Below are positions 17,148 through 25,133 of a stretch of DNA of 30,460 nucleotides, piece after piece; within the stretch, counting starts at the first letter, position 1, and every line of letters begins with the position of its first letter. Location: positions 1-30,460 of the forward strand of contig JBCDJG010000060.1 in the NCBI GenBank assembly GCA_038748065.1, written 5' to 3'. The stretch comes from JBCDJG01 sp038748065 (lineage in GTDB: Bacteria; Pseudomonadota; Gammaproteobacteria; Pseudomonadales; Halieaceae). The translations under genes and the position numbers were made by a program. Under the pieces are notes generated by a model. That model did no database searches, was not told where the DNA came from, and saw only the letters and a program-made list of their open reading frames with translations.

Positions 17148-17187
17148 TCGCAGCCGCCTGATCGCAGGCCGCCTGATCGCAGGCCGC
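17144..17187. repeat. 15-nt tandem repeat spanning the holA stop codon
   Basis: Three consecutive units are present: CTGATCGCAGCCGC (17144-17157, one base short) followed by two exact copies of CTGATCGCAGGCCGC (17158-17172 and 17173-17187). The holA TGA lies inside the first unit. Repeat copies after a stop codon look like a recent slippage or duplication product. I see no function. Confidence 0.85.
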
Positions 17188-17219
17188 CACACAAACTTGC
17201 TTTTATACGAATGCCGTAC

Positions 17220-17239
17220 TACTGTTTATATATACAGTA
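17220..17239 (+). promoter_or_regulatory. LexA (SOS) box
   Basis: The sequence TACTGTTTATATATACAGTA agrees with the gammaproteobacterial LexA consensus (TACTG-TATATATA-CAGTA) at all but about one position and has the required CTG-N10-CAG spacing. It lies 15 bp upstream of the ImuA/SulA-like gene start, so LexA binding would block promoter or initiation complex access directly. This is the strongest regulatory site in the window. Confidence 0.93.
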
Positions 17240-17254
17240 TTACGGTGAAGCATT

Positions 17255-17998
17255 ATGAACCAGCTACTTGAGCAGGCAATTCAGCGCCGAGACACATGGC
17301 GAGGTACCCGCGGGCATATCCAACCGGGACTGTTCCCAGCAGGGGATGAACAATCCGGGCAGGCACTGGCTAGCGGCTACCGCAGTCTCGATGCGGCGCT
17401 TTGTTACGGCGGCTGGCCGCTGGGCAATACCATCGAGCTGCTTAGCGACAGCAGCGGTCTCGGCTCTATGGGCCTGTTCCTGCCGGCGATGGAAGCACTG
17501 AGCGAGCAGGCGCGCTGGCAGGCTTTTATCGCACCGCCCTTCACCCCCTATGCGCCTCTGTTGGCGGCGCGTGGCATCGATACTCAACAGGTGCTGCTGG
17601 TACACCCTCAGAATCGCGAGGACCTCCTGTGGAGTACAGAGCAGGCTCTGCGCAGCGGCACCTGCAGTGCCGTGTTCAGCTGGCTGGGGGCAGCGCAGTA
17701 CAGCTACGGTGAACTGCGCCGGCTACAGCTCGCAGCTGCGGAGGGCGACAGCCTGGCTGTTCTGTTTCGCAGCCAGCGGGCCGCCGCTCAGCATGCGCCA
17801 GCCAGCCTGCGTCTGCTGGTATCGGCCTACCGCCAGGTGCATATCCTGAAACAGCGTGGCGGCTGCCAGCATATCGATATCGACCTGCCACCGGCAGAGG
17901 ATCGCCCAGAACAACCACAACTCTGGGAACTGCCCGCCTACACCGGGCAGCACCGGGAACTCCCAAGAGACCAATCAAAACCGGTAGTCCAGGCGTAA
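17255..17998 (+). CDS. imuA: SOS-induced ImuA/SulA-like protein
   Basis: The 247-residue product has the ImuA pattern: an N-terminal MNQLLEQAIQRRDTWRG, a RecA-like core with SGYRSLDAALCYGGWPLGNTIEL (about 40-62), then SEQARWQAFIAPPFTPYAPL, GIDTQQVLLVHPQN, ALRSGTCSAVFSWL, and ELRRLQLAAAEGDSLAVLFR followed by ASLRLLVSAY. The middle part also resembles the SulA cell-division inhibitor, which shares this superfamily. ImuA normally works with ImuB and DnaE2 in damage-induced mutagenesis. The upstream LexA box supports SOS control. The start ATG at 17255 is preceded by TACGGTGAAGC. Unusually, no imuB or dnaE2 follows: the last eight codons overlap the convergent TonB-receptor gene by 24 bp. It may be a standalone SulA-type inhibitor or an imuA left behind by rearrangement. 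The symbol is tentative. Confidence 0.75.
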   Translation: MNQLLEQAIQRRDTWRGTRGHIQPGLFPAGDEQSGQALASGYRSLDAALCYGGWPLGNTIELLSDSSGLGSMGLFLPAMEALSEQARWQAFIAPPFTPYAPLLAARGIDTQQVLLVHPQNREDLLWSTEQALRSGTCSAVFSWLGAAQYSYGELRRLQLAAAEGDSLAVLFRSQRAAAQHAPASLRLLVSAYRQVHILKQRGGCQHIDIDLPPAEDRPEQPQLWELPAYTGQHRELPRDQSKPVVQA

Positions 17999-20380
17999 TC
18001 CATAGGTACGGGGGGCAGTGACATCGGCCGTCGCTAACTGCGTCGATGCCAGCGGGCGGCGCAGATAAACAATATCTCGATCATCGTTGATATTCTTAAC
18101 GAAGGCGGTCATTGCCCAGCTGCCGCCCGCTGACGCCAGCGTCCATCGCGCATCCCAGCGGTCACGGCTATCTACCCGGTCAAGATCTTCACGGTTAAAC
18201 GCTGACATATATTGGCCGGCAGTGTAGAGATAACTGACAGCGAGACTCGTCTCAAAGCCAGCGACGCCGGCGCTATACATAAGATTCAGCGCGCCTTGAT
18301 GCCGGGGCATCAGGGGGAACTGGTTGCCGCTCAGATCCTGGGCCTCAGTGCATAGCGCATCCTGGCTGCGGCCCTCAGCCAATGGACCGATAGCACAGGC
18401 GTTAGTGTCAATGCTGTCGTAGTCCTGGTACTCGCTGTCACTGTAAGACCAGGCGCCGGTGAGAATCAGCCCCGCTATGAGCTGCGCGCCAAACTCCAGC
18501 TCGAAGCCACTGGCGCGCCCCTGGCTTGCATTGTCGACACTGTTCCCGTGAATACCGCTGACAGGATCGGACATTGGTACCTGAATATCACGGTAATCAT
18601 AGTAATAGGCAGCGGCGGTCAGCGAGACGCGGCCTGCAGCCAATATCGCCTTATAGCCCAGCTCCAGCGAGATCAACTCCTCGGGCTCTACCTCATCAAC
18701 ATCGGTGCTACCGCCGGGCCTGGTAAAGTTAAACCCGCCGGAGCGAAAGCCCGTTGCAAGCGCGCCGTAGAAAAACTGCTGATCTGAAAGCTGATAATCC
18801 AGGCCAAGCCGCCAGTCGAGCGAGCTCCATTCATCACCGGCTTGCCGAAGTACAGTGGCATCATCTGGCTCTCCGACAAACTGCGCGAAGGTGCTACTAC
18901 CGCCCTCCTTCTCGTCCCGCGAGTAACGCAGGCCAAAGGTTAGCGTCAGCGCATCCGTCAGATCCCAATCGAGTTGGCCATAGGCCGCCGTCGATCGCGT
19001 CACCAGATCAGCCGCGCCGCGAAACAGAATATTCTCATCGCTCACTGCGCGGCCGCCCAGGGCACCGAAATAGGCATAAACCTCCATCAATTCATCGTTG
19101 CTTTCACGATAGGACAGTCGCTGATCTTCCTGACTGCGGTGATAGTAAAGCCCGCCCAGAACGCTCAGGCCTTCACGCGGCTGCATGAAAAGCTGCACTT
19201 CGTGAGACACGCGGCGCACCGCCTCATCCACCGAGGAGCGCAAATCCGATGGCGTCACAGTAACACCCACCAGTTCGGATACTGGCTCTCCAAACAGGTC
19301 GACCTGGCGCCAGTCGAGCCCTGAGTCGACAGCAACCGTATTGTCCGCATCCAGGCGCAGCTCCGCATCAGAGTCCGCGATGGCGCCAAGGTATTTCAGG
19401 CGGAAGCGGTCTGCGGTGTACTCGCTGGTCAGTACTGCGTTATAGCGCTCAAGGCGCTGGCGCGGGTTGAAGTCCTGCTTAACCTCATCGAGGTCGCGCA
19501 GCGCTGGGTTATCGCCAGCAAGGCCCTGGAAGTGATTGGCAACGTTCTGACCGGGGAATATGCCGGGCAGGTTCAGCACCTCGCCCGTGTCCCGGTCCTG
19601 AATTTGCTGAATGTATTCACGGCTGAAGCTGCCCTGGGCATACTCATTAGCCGGCCGAAAATTGCGCTTCACTGCAGCCAGCTTGAGTGTATTGGTCCAG
19701 CGTTCACTGCTCAGGTAGCGGAAACCGAGCGTAAGGTAGCGCGTATCATCCTGCTCATAGTCGGCGCCATTGAACACATTTCTCTGGAAGCCGTCTCGCT
19801 GGATCAGCGACGCTGCAGCAAGGATAGAAAAGTCTTCAGTCACAGGCCCGCGCGTCAGGCCCTGCAGCACGGCTCCGTCGTAGTTGGCGACTTCCGCAAC
19901 CACACGGCCAGACCACCAGGGCCTGGGATTGAGGCTGACATAATTAATGGCACCCCCGGTTGTATTGCGGCCATAGAGCGCCCCCTGAGGGCCACGCAGC
20001 ACCTCAATGCGCTCCAGATCGAGGCCGCGGGAAAAGCCAAAGACATCGTTATCGGGGTCATAGACGCCGTCCCAATAGACACCCACACCGGGGTCAGAAC
20101 CGAAGGTCTTGTTCAGACCGCCCACGCCGCGGATGCTGACGCTGCTGGGGGCGATGACGAGAGAGGGTGTATGAGCGGCAAGGTCCGCCGTGTTATCAAT
20201 ACCAAGGCGCTCGCGGCGCGTGGTATCGAAGGCTGTTACCGCAACAGGCGTACTGATCAGGGCGGTATCACGACGCTCGGCAGCGACGATCGCTTCTTCA
20301 AGCGCTATCTCGGCGGCCGCCGCCGGGACGACGGCAACTACCAGACTGGTCAGCAGCGGCAGCGGCTGCCGCCAGCTCAC
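17975..20380 (-). CDS. TonB-dependent outer-membrane receptor 1
   Basis: This 801-residue protein is an outer-membrane TonB-dependent transporter. It has an N-terminal signal peptide (cleavage likely after VPAAAA, near residue 23) and a TonB-box-like EEAIVAAERR. The plug domain follows (to about 160) with IRGVGG, GVGVYWDGVY and IEVLRGPQGALYGRNTTGGAIN, then a 22-strand barrel ending in GLRLDYRF with terminal Phe. The plug resembles the IroN/FecA-like group often found beside catabolic genes. The start is GTG at 20380, 6 bp after the stop of the acyl-CoA dehydrogenase gene, so the two are one operon and transport is probably linked to acyl-CoA metabolism. Its 3' end overlaps imuA convergently. 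The ligand is unknown; iron-chelate uptake is the main alternative. Confidence 0.92.
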   Translation of the reverse strand: MSWRQPLPLLTSLVVAVVPAAAAEIALEEAIVAAERRDTALISTPVAVTAFDTTRRERLGIDNTADLAAHTPSLVIAPSSVSIRGVGGLNKTFGSDPGVGVYWDGVYDPDNDVFGFSRGLDLERIEVLRGPQGALYGRNTTGGAINYVSLNPRPWWSGRVVAEVANYDGAVLQGLTRGPVTEDFSILAAASLIQRDGFQRNVFNGADYEQDDTRYLTLGFRYLSSERWTNTLKLAAVKRNFRPANEYAQGSFSREYIQQIQDRDTGEVLNLPGIFPGQNVANHFQGLAGDNPALRDLDEVKQDFNPRQRLERYNAVLTSEYTADRFRLKYLGAIADSDAELRLDADNTVAVDSGLDWRQVDLFGEPVSELVGVTVTPSDLRSSVDEAVRRVSHEVQLFMQPREGLSVLGGLYYHRSQEDQRLSYRESNDELMEVYAYFGALGGRAVSDENILFRGAADLVTRSTAAYGQLDWDLTDALTLTFGLRYSRDEKEGGSSTFAQFVGEPDDATVLRQAGDEWSSLDWRLGLDYQLSDQQFFYGALATGFRSGGFNFTRPGGSTDVDEVEPEELISLELGYKAILAAGRVSLTAAAYYYDYRDIQVPMSDPVSGIHGNSVDNASQGRASGFELEFGAQLIAGLILTGAWSYSDSEYQDYDSIDTNACAIGPLAEGRSQDALCTEAQDLSGNQFPLMPRHQGALNLMYSAGVAGFETSLAVSYLYTAGQYMSAFNREDLDRVDSRDRWDARWTLASAGGSWAMTAFVKNINDDRDIVYLRRPLASTQLATADVTAPRTYGLRLDYRF

Positions 20381-20386
20381 GCGCTG

Positions 20387-21634
20387 TCAGCCGTCGCGAA
20401 AGGTCGCGCTAACGCCGTCCTGTTGTACGTATTGCTTGAGCTCATTGCGGCCCACAACCATACGGTGGACTTCATCAGGGCCATCCGCCAGCCTCAAGGT
20501 GCGCTGGGCCATGTACATCGTCGCCAGCGGCGTATCCTGTGAGACGCCAAGCGCGCCATACATCTGTATCGCCTGGTCGACGATACGAATCGATACATTC
20601 GGCACCGCCGTCTTAATCATGGAAATCCAGACCCTTGCCTCTTTCGGGTCTGCGTTATCCATCATCCAGGCGGTTTTCAGCGTCAGCAAGCGAGCCTGCT
20701 CAATGTCCATGCGCGCGTTAGCAATGATGTCGACATTGCCTCCCAGCTTGGCGAGCGGCCGGCCAAAGGCGGTGCGGGAAACCGCGCGCTCACACATGAG
20801 CTGCAAGGCTTTTTCAGCAGCACCGATAGCACGCATGCAATGGTGAATGCGCCCCGGCCCAAGCCGGCCCTGCGAAATTTCGAAGCCGCGTCCGGGCCCG
20901 AGGATCATATTGTCTTTCGGTACGCGCACATCCGTGTAGCGCTGATGCATATGGCCATGGGGGGCATCGTCCATGCTGAACACATGCATTGGCCTGAGGT
21001 TTTCCACCCCGGGGGTATCCATGGGAACGAGTATCTGCGACTGCTGCAGGTGCTTGGGCGCCTCTGGGTCTGTCTTGACCATCACAATCATGATCTTGCA
21101 GCGCGGGTCGCCCGCACCAGAAATGTAATGCTTCTCGCCGTTGATGACCCACTCGTCCCCGTCCAACACCGCCTGCGTGCTGATGTTGGTGGCATCGGAG
21201 GAGGCGACCCCAGGCTCGGTCATGGCAAAAGCGGATCGAATTTCGCCATTCAGCAGAGGTTCAAGCCAGCGCGCTTTCTGTTCCTCGTTGCCATACTTGT
21301 GCAGCACTTCCATATTGCCTGTATCAGGCGCCGAACAGTTAAAAACCTCCGCGGCGATGTGCGACTTACCCGTCTCCTCAGCGATATAGGCGTATTCAAC
21401 CGTATTCAGGCCCGTTCCGTTTTCGTCCGTCAGGAAGAAGTTCCAAAGACCTCGCTCGCGGGCACCCGCCTTGAGGCTCTCCATAATATCGATCTGTTTA
21501 CCGGTCAGCTGCCAGCGGTCGCCCTCAGCAATTTCAGCGAGGTACTCCTTTTCAACAGGAAGAATGTGACTATTAATGTAGGCCCTGACTTCTTCCAGTA
21601 TTGGCGCGATGCGATGACTGATTCCTAGATCCAT
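20387..21634 (-). CDS. Acyl-CoA dehydrogenase, ACAD10/11-like
   Basis: Acyl-CoA dehydrogenases catalyse FAD-dependent alpha,beta-dehydrogenation of acyl-CoA and pass electrons to ETF. I chose the ATG at 21634 because GGAGAAGG lies at normal distance upstream; this gives 415 residues. An in-frame upstream start would add 13. Visible segments are AMTEPGVASSDATN (138-150, FAD/substrate), VINGEKHYISGAGDPR, SQGRLGPGRIHHCMRAIG, SRTAFGRPLAKLGGN, and LADGPDEVHR near 382-391. In the last motif Asp384 sits where MCAD has its catalytic Glu, as in the ACAD10/ACAD11 group. It is the first gene of a minus-strand operon with TonB receptor 1 and is divergent from the poly-Asp protein gene with a 206-bp gap. 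Substrate chain length is unknown. Confidence 0.93.
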   Translation of the reverse strand: MDLGISHRIAPILEEVRAYINSHILPVEKEYLAEIAEGDRWQLTGKQIDIMESLKAGARERGLWNFFLTDENGTGLNTVEYAYIAEETGKSHIAAEVFNCSAPDTGNMEVLHKYGNEEQKARWLEPLLNGEIRSAFAMTEPGVASSDATNISTQAVLDGDEWVINGEKHYISGAGDPRCKIMIVMVKTDPEAPKHLQQSQILVPMDTPGVENLRPMHVFSMDDAPHGHMHQRYTDVRVPKDNMILGPGRGFEISQGRLGPGRIHHCMRAIGAAEKALQLMCERAVSRTAFGRPLAKLGGNVDIIANARMDIEQARLLTLKTAWMMDNADPKEARVWISMIKTAVPNVSIRIVDQAIQMYGALGVSQDTPLATMYMAQRTLRLADGPDEVHRMVVGRNELKQYVQQDGVSATFRDG

Positions 21635-21840
21635 TGACTGCCTTCTCCATAAACGTACGAGCGGCCTGAACATACCGCATGTGCAGGGTTGATACCAGCG
21701 TCAGACGGCCAGTGGCGAGTTCGAACGCGCCTTCCAATAACTTCGGTAAATGTTGTTTGTAGGCCTTGATAGATCGGAATACCTTGTCTCTGATCGATAG
21801 CCGGCTAACACCTCAAACACCGATCAATGGAGTAAAGACT

Positions 21841-22497
<657 letters not shown>

Positions 22498-22540
22498 GCG
22501 TGCACCGACTCTTCGCCAGCCTGTGCAATAGCCTGACAAA

Positions 22541-22566
22541 AAAAACCCCGCTTTTGCGGGGTTTTT
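22541..22566. terminator. Bidirectional intrinsic terminator
   Basis: AAAAACCCCGC (22541-22551), a TTTT loop and GCGGGGTTTTT (22556-22566) form a perfect 11-bp stem whose A and T flanks give a U-tract on both strands. It lies between the stops of the poly-Asp gene (plus) and TonB receptor 2 (minus) and can terminate both. Confidence 0.92.
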
Positions 22567-22590
22567 CGTTTCTGAGCGCTAGCCAGGCAT

Positions 22591-24831
22591 CTAGAAATCC
22601 ATGCTGATATCAACACCATACATGGTGGGCTCGTTGAACTGGAAACCGGCACCCGCCAGGTTGTAGACGACCTCTTCTTCATCGGTGAGGTTCTTGCCCC
22701 ACGCAGCGATCGTGAACTGGCTATCGCCAAAGGAAATTCCAGACCAGGCGATACGTCCGTTGAGCAGACCCAACTCATCCACTGGCAATCCCATACCCGG
22801 TTGTGAAAACAGTTCGTCCCGGTAGTTATAGTTCAAGTGAAGGTCGATGCTGGAACCGCCGCCCATCTCAAAGCTGTAGTCAAAAGCCAGGTTGAACGAG
22901 TGCTCGGGCGCGAACGGAATGAAGGTTGAGCTGGAGATATCAGTGCCGCGAAGATCCGTGGCGCTCGCCGGTGGCCCAGACAACAGGAAGCTCTCCTGGG
23001 GCACGACCACATCGTTAAGCTCCCAATCCAGGTAGGCGTAGTTGAGCGTGATTGTGCCATTTGCGCCAAGCTGGCCGATGATGTCCAGCTCTACGCCTTC
23101 GAACTCGGCTTCACCGGCGTTCACGTTCTCAACGTAGGAGGCAAAGGTCGGCGGTTGGCCGCTGATCGTTAAAATTAGATCGTCATAGTCGGTCATGAAG
23201 ACCGCCGCGTTTACCCGCAGGCGATTATCCAGCCACTCGGATTTGAGGCCTAGCTCGTAGCTGATCGCCTCTTCCTCGTCGAAGGTCAGCGCGAAATCAA
23301 GCGTACGCTCCCCCGAGCCTCCGGCCCGGTAGCCCGTTGCCACGCGACCATAGACAGTCACGTCGTCGGTGAAGGCGTAGTCGAGCACCAGCGTGTAATC
23401 CGTACGATCGTAGTCAAGGTCGTTGGCACCCGGCATAAACTGGATTGAAGGGTTGCCGGGATCGACACCGCGCACGGCGCTGCGTTCGTCCTCCGTGTAA
23501 CGGATGCCCGCTGTAATCGACATCCGTGAGTCAAGGAACTCGGGGGTATAGGTGCCCTGGGCAAAAATAGCCTGGGATTCAAGGTCGGTTTCTACCGTAT
23601 GAATACCTAGATTATTGCCGCCTTGCGTCACTGATACGGCCGATAGTGGCAGGGCAAGCGCATCCAACTGGGGCACCGGACCGGCAAAGTTGGTCCACTG
23701 CTCTTCGGCCTTCTCACCTTCCTCTTCGAAGTAATAGAGGCCGACGATGTAGTCGAGCTTGTCATTGAAGGCGTTACCGAGAAGCTGGAACTCCTGGCTA
23801 AACGCCTCTGTCTCCCAGTCTAGTCCGGTGGCGAAGAAGAGCGTTGACGACCAATTCTGCGTCGTTGTCTCTTCCATTTCCCGGTAGCCGGTAATGGACT
23901 TGAGTTCCAGGTTGTCACTGATCGACCAGGCAAAAGAAAGATTGTGACCGGAGTGTTCCGTTTCCCCTTCGGGCAGCACAAATCTAAAGGGGCTCTGGGT
24001 GAGGATGTTGCGAGTGTCTTCCTCGCGACTGCGGGTCGTAAACTGGTAGTAGGGTGGCGTGTGATCCTCGCTCGTGTAGTCGTAGGCGTAGTCCAGCACA
24101 AAGTTGTCATCGATGTCCCAGGATAGCGCGAAGCGAACACCCTCAGACGCTCGCTGATAGTAGTCTTCCGTGTTCTGTACCGGCACGTTGTTGGGGCCTT
24201 TGTTTTCAACCCAACCGTCGCGTTCTGACACACGTCCAGAAATCTTGGTCCGCACAGAGTCGCCCAGGGGAACATCGACGGAGCCGCCCACATACCAGGC
24301 ATTGTAGTTTCCGAGACCCGCTTCTACTTCGCCGCCAAACTCGGCGCCGGGCTTTCTGGTAATCATGTTGATTGCCCCGGCGGAGGAATTACGGCCGAAG
24401 AGCGTCCCCTGCGGGCCACGCAGAATTTCAACGCGCTCAAGATCGAGCACATCAAGCGTCGCTCCCGAGGTCCGCGCAATGTAAACCCCGTCGATATACA
24501 GCCCTACTGGGTTATCGATGGTCAGCGTTTGCGAATCGGTGTTTCCGAAGCCGCGCAGAAAAAGAGAAATATTGCTGGTGGAGGTTGGAAAATCATAGGC
24601 CGCCAGGGATGGCGACTGTATCGCCAGGTCGGTCAGGCTTTCGATACGCTGGTTTTCAAGCTGCTCTGCTGAAAAAGCCGCCACTGAGAGTGGCGTATCC
24701 TGAAGCGGTTCTGCCCGCTTCTGGGCGGTCACGACCACTTCCTCCAATTGGGCCACGGCCGACCCGCTGGCGAGTCCTAGCGCCAGCGCGAGGGCGGCGG
24801 GCAATTGCTTGCGATAGCAATAGATCGTCAT
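22591..24831 (-). CDS. TonB-dependent outer-membrane receptor 2
   Basis: The 746-residue product has a signal peptide (LALALGLASGSAVAQ, cleavage near residue 28), then the motif LEEVVVTAQKRAEPLQDTPL, a common start for the receptors associated with uptake of bulky organic substrates in marine proteobacteria and sphingomonads. The plug includes FLRGFGN (91-97), NPVGLYIDGVYIAR and VEILRGPQGTLFGRNSSAGAIN (134-155), followed by a barrel ending YGVDISMDF with terminal Phe. The ATG at 24831 is preceded by GGAGAACGAGA, a good ribosome binding site. Upstream is a 302-bp AT-rich spacer shared with the divergent receptor 3; downstream is the shared terminator at 22541. It appears monocistronic. The ligand is not inferable. 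Confidence 0.93.
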   Translation of the reverse strand: MTIYCYRKQLPAALALALGLASGSAVAQLEEVVVTAQKRAEPLQDTPLSVAAFSAEQLENQRIESLTDLAIQSPSLAAYDFPTSTSNISLFLRGFGNTDSQTLTIDNPVGLYIDGVYIARTSGATLDVLDLERVEILRGPQGTLFGRNSSAGAINMITRKPGAEFGGEVEAGLGNYNAWYVGGSVDVPLGDSVRTKISGRVSERDGWVENKGPNNVPVQNTEDYYQRASEGVRFALSWDIDDNFVLDYAYDYTSEDHTPPYYQFTTRSREEDTRNILTQSPFRFVLPEGETEHSGHNLSFAWSISDNLELKSITGYREMEETTTQNWSSTLFFATGLDWETEAFSQEFQLLGNAFNDKLDYIVGLYYFEEEGEKAEEQWTNFAGPVPQLDALALPLSAVSVTQGGNNLGIHTVETDLESQAIFAQGTYTPEFLDSRMSITAGIRYTEDERSAVRGVDPGNPSIQFMPGANDLDYDRTDYTLVLDYAFTDDVTVYGRVATGYRAGGSGERTLDFALTFDEEEAISYELGLKSEWLDNRLRVNAAVFMTDYDDLILTISGQPPTFASYVENVNAGEAEFEGVELDIIGQLGANGTITLNYAYLDWELNDVVVPQESFLLSGPPASATDLRGTDISSSTFIPFAPEHSFNLAFDYSFEMGGGSSIDLHLNYNYRDELFSQPGMGLPVDELGLLNGRIAWSGISFGDSQFTIAAWGKNLTDEEEVVYNLAGAGFQFNEPTMYGVDISMDF

Positions 24832-25133
24832 TCTCGTTCTCCTTTATTTATTAGTAGTCTTGCGGTGACTTACCTGCTGCGATAACGCTAGCAGCTTCTG
24901 CCTTCAAATAACGACCTGCACTTCCCCGAATTTTGTAAACTATTAACAAATTTGAACTTTAAAGAGGTTTTTCTCCCTATTTTTCAGTCGCTTACGAGCA
25001 GCCCGGCAGCACTTTCCAGAGTAGCGATAGTTGAACCAGAAGGACGATTGGGCGCCACACTGCGACATCTTGACTCAGGCCAGCGGTCTGGCTTCTTCTT
25101 ATAATCGCGCTTCTCAACTCTCTTGGAAGAACT
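24832..25133. other. AT-rich divergent promoter region between two TonB receptor genes
   Basis: This 302-bp spacer is clearly more AT-rich than its surroundings, especially 24905-24985 (AACTATTAACAAATTTGAAC and flanks), which is expected of a divergent regulatory region. I found no Fur-box-like 19-bp repeat, no LexA box and no riboswitch-like structure. It contains no ORF that looks coding. Promoters for both receptors should lie here, but only one -10-like hexamer stands out (see 25100). Confidence 0.5.
25100..25105 (+). promoter_or_regulatory. Candidate -10 element for TonB receptor 3
   Basis: A consensus TATAAT lies 29 bp upstream of the ATG of receptor 3. The nearest good -35-like hexamer, TTGACT at 25070-25075, is 24 bp away, which is too far for a normal sigma-70 promoter. 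The element may need an activator, or may be chance. Confidence 0.35.

Noticed and set aside
19532..20542. Long plus-strand open frame of 336 codons antisense to TonB receptor 1
   Set aside because: It lies opposite a receptor with signal peptide, plug motifs and terminal Phe; its own translation shows no domain and has no ribosome binding site. High GC creates such shadow frames.
20840..21628. Plus-strand open frame of 262 codons opposite the ACAD10/11-like gene
   Set aside because: The minus-strand dehydrogenase explains the region; the antisense translation is a typical mirrored product.
24905..24985. Fur box or other iron-regulator site between receptors 2 and 3
   Set aside because: The AT-rich stretch contains no convincing 19-bp GATAAT-type inverted repeat.
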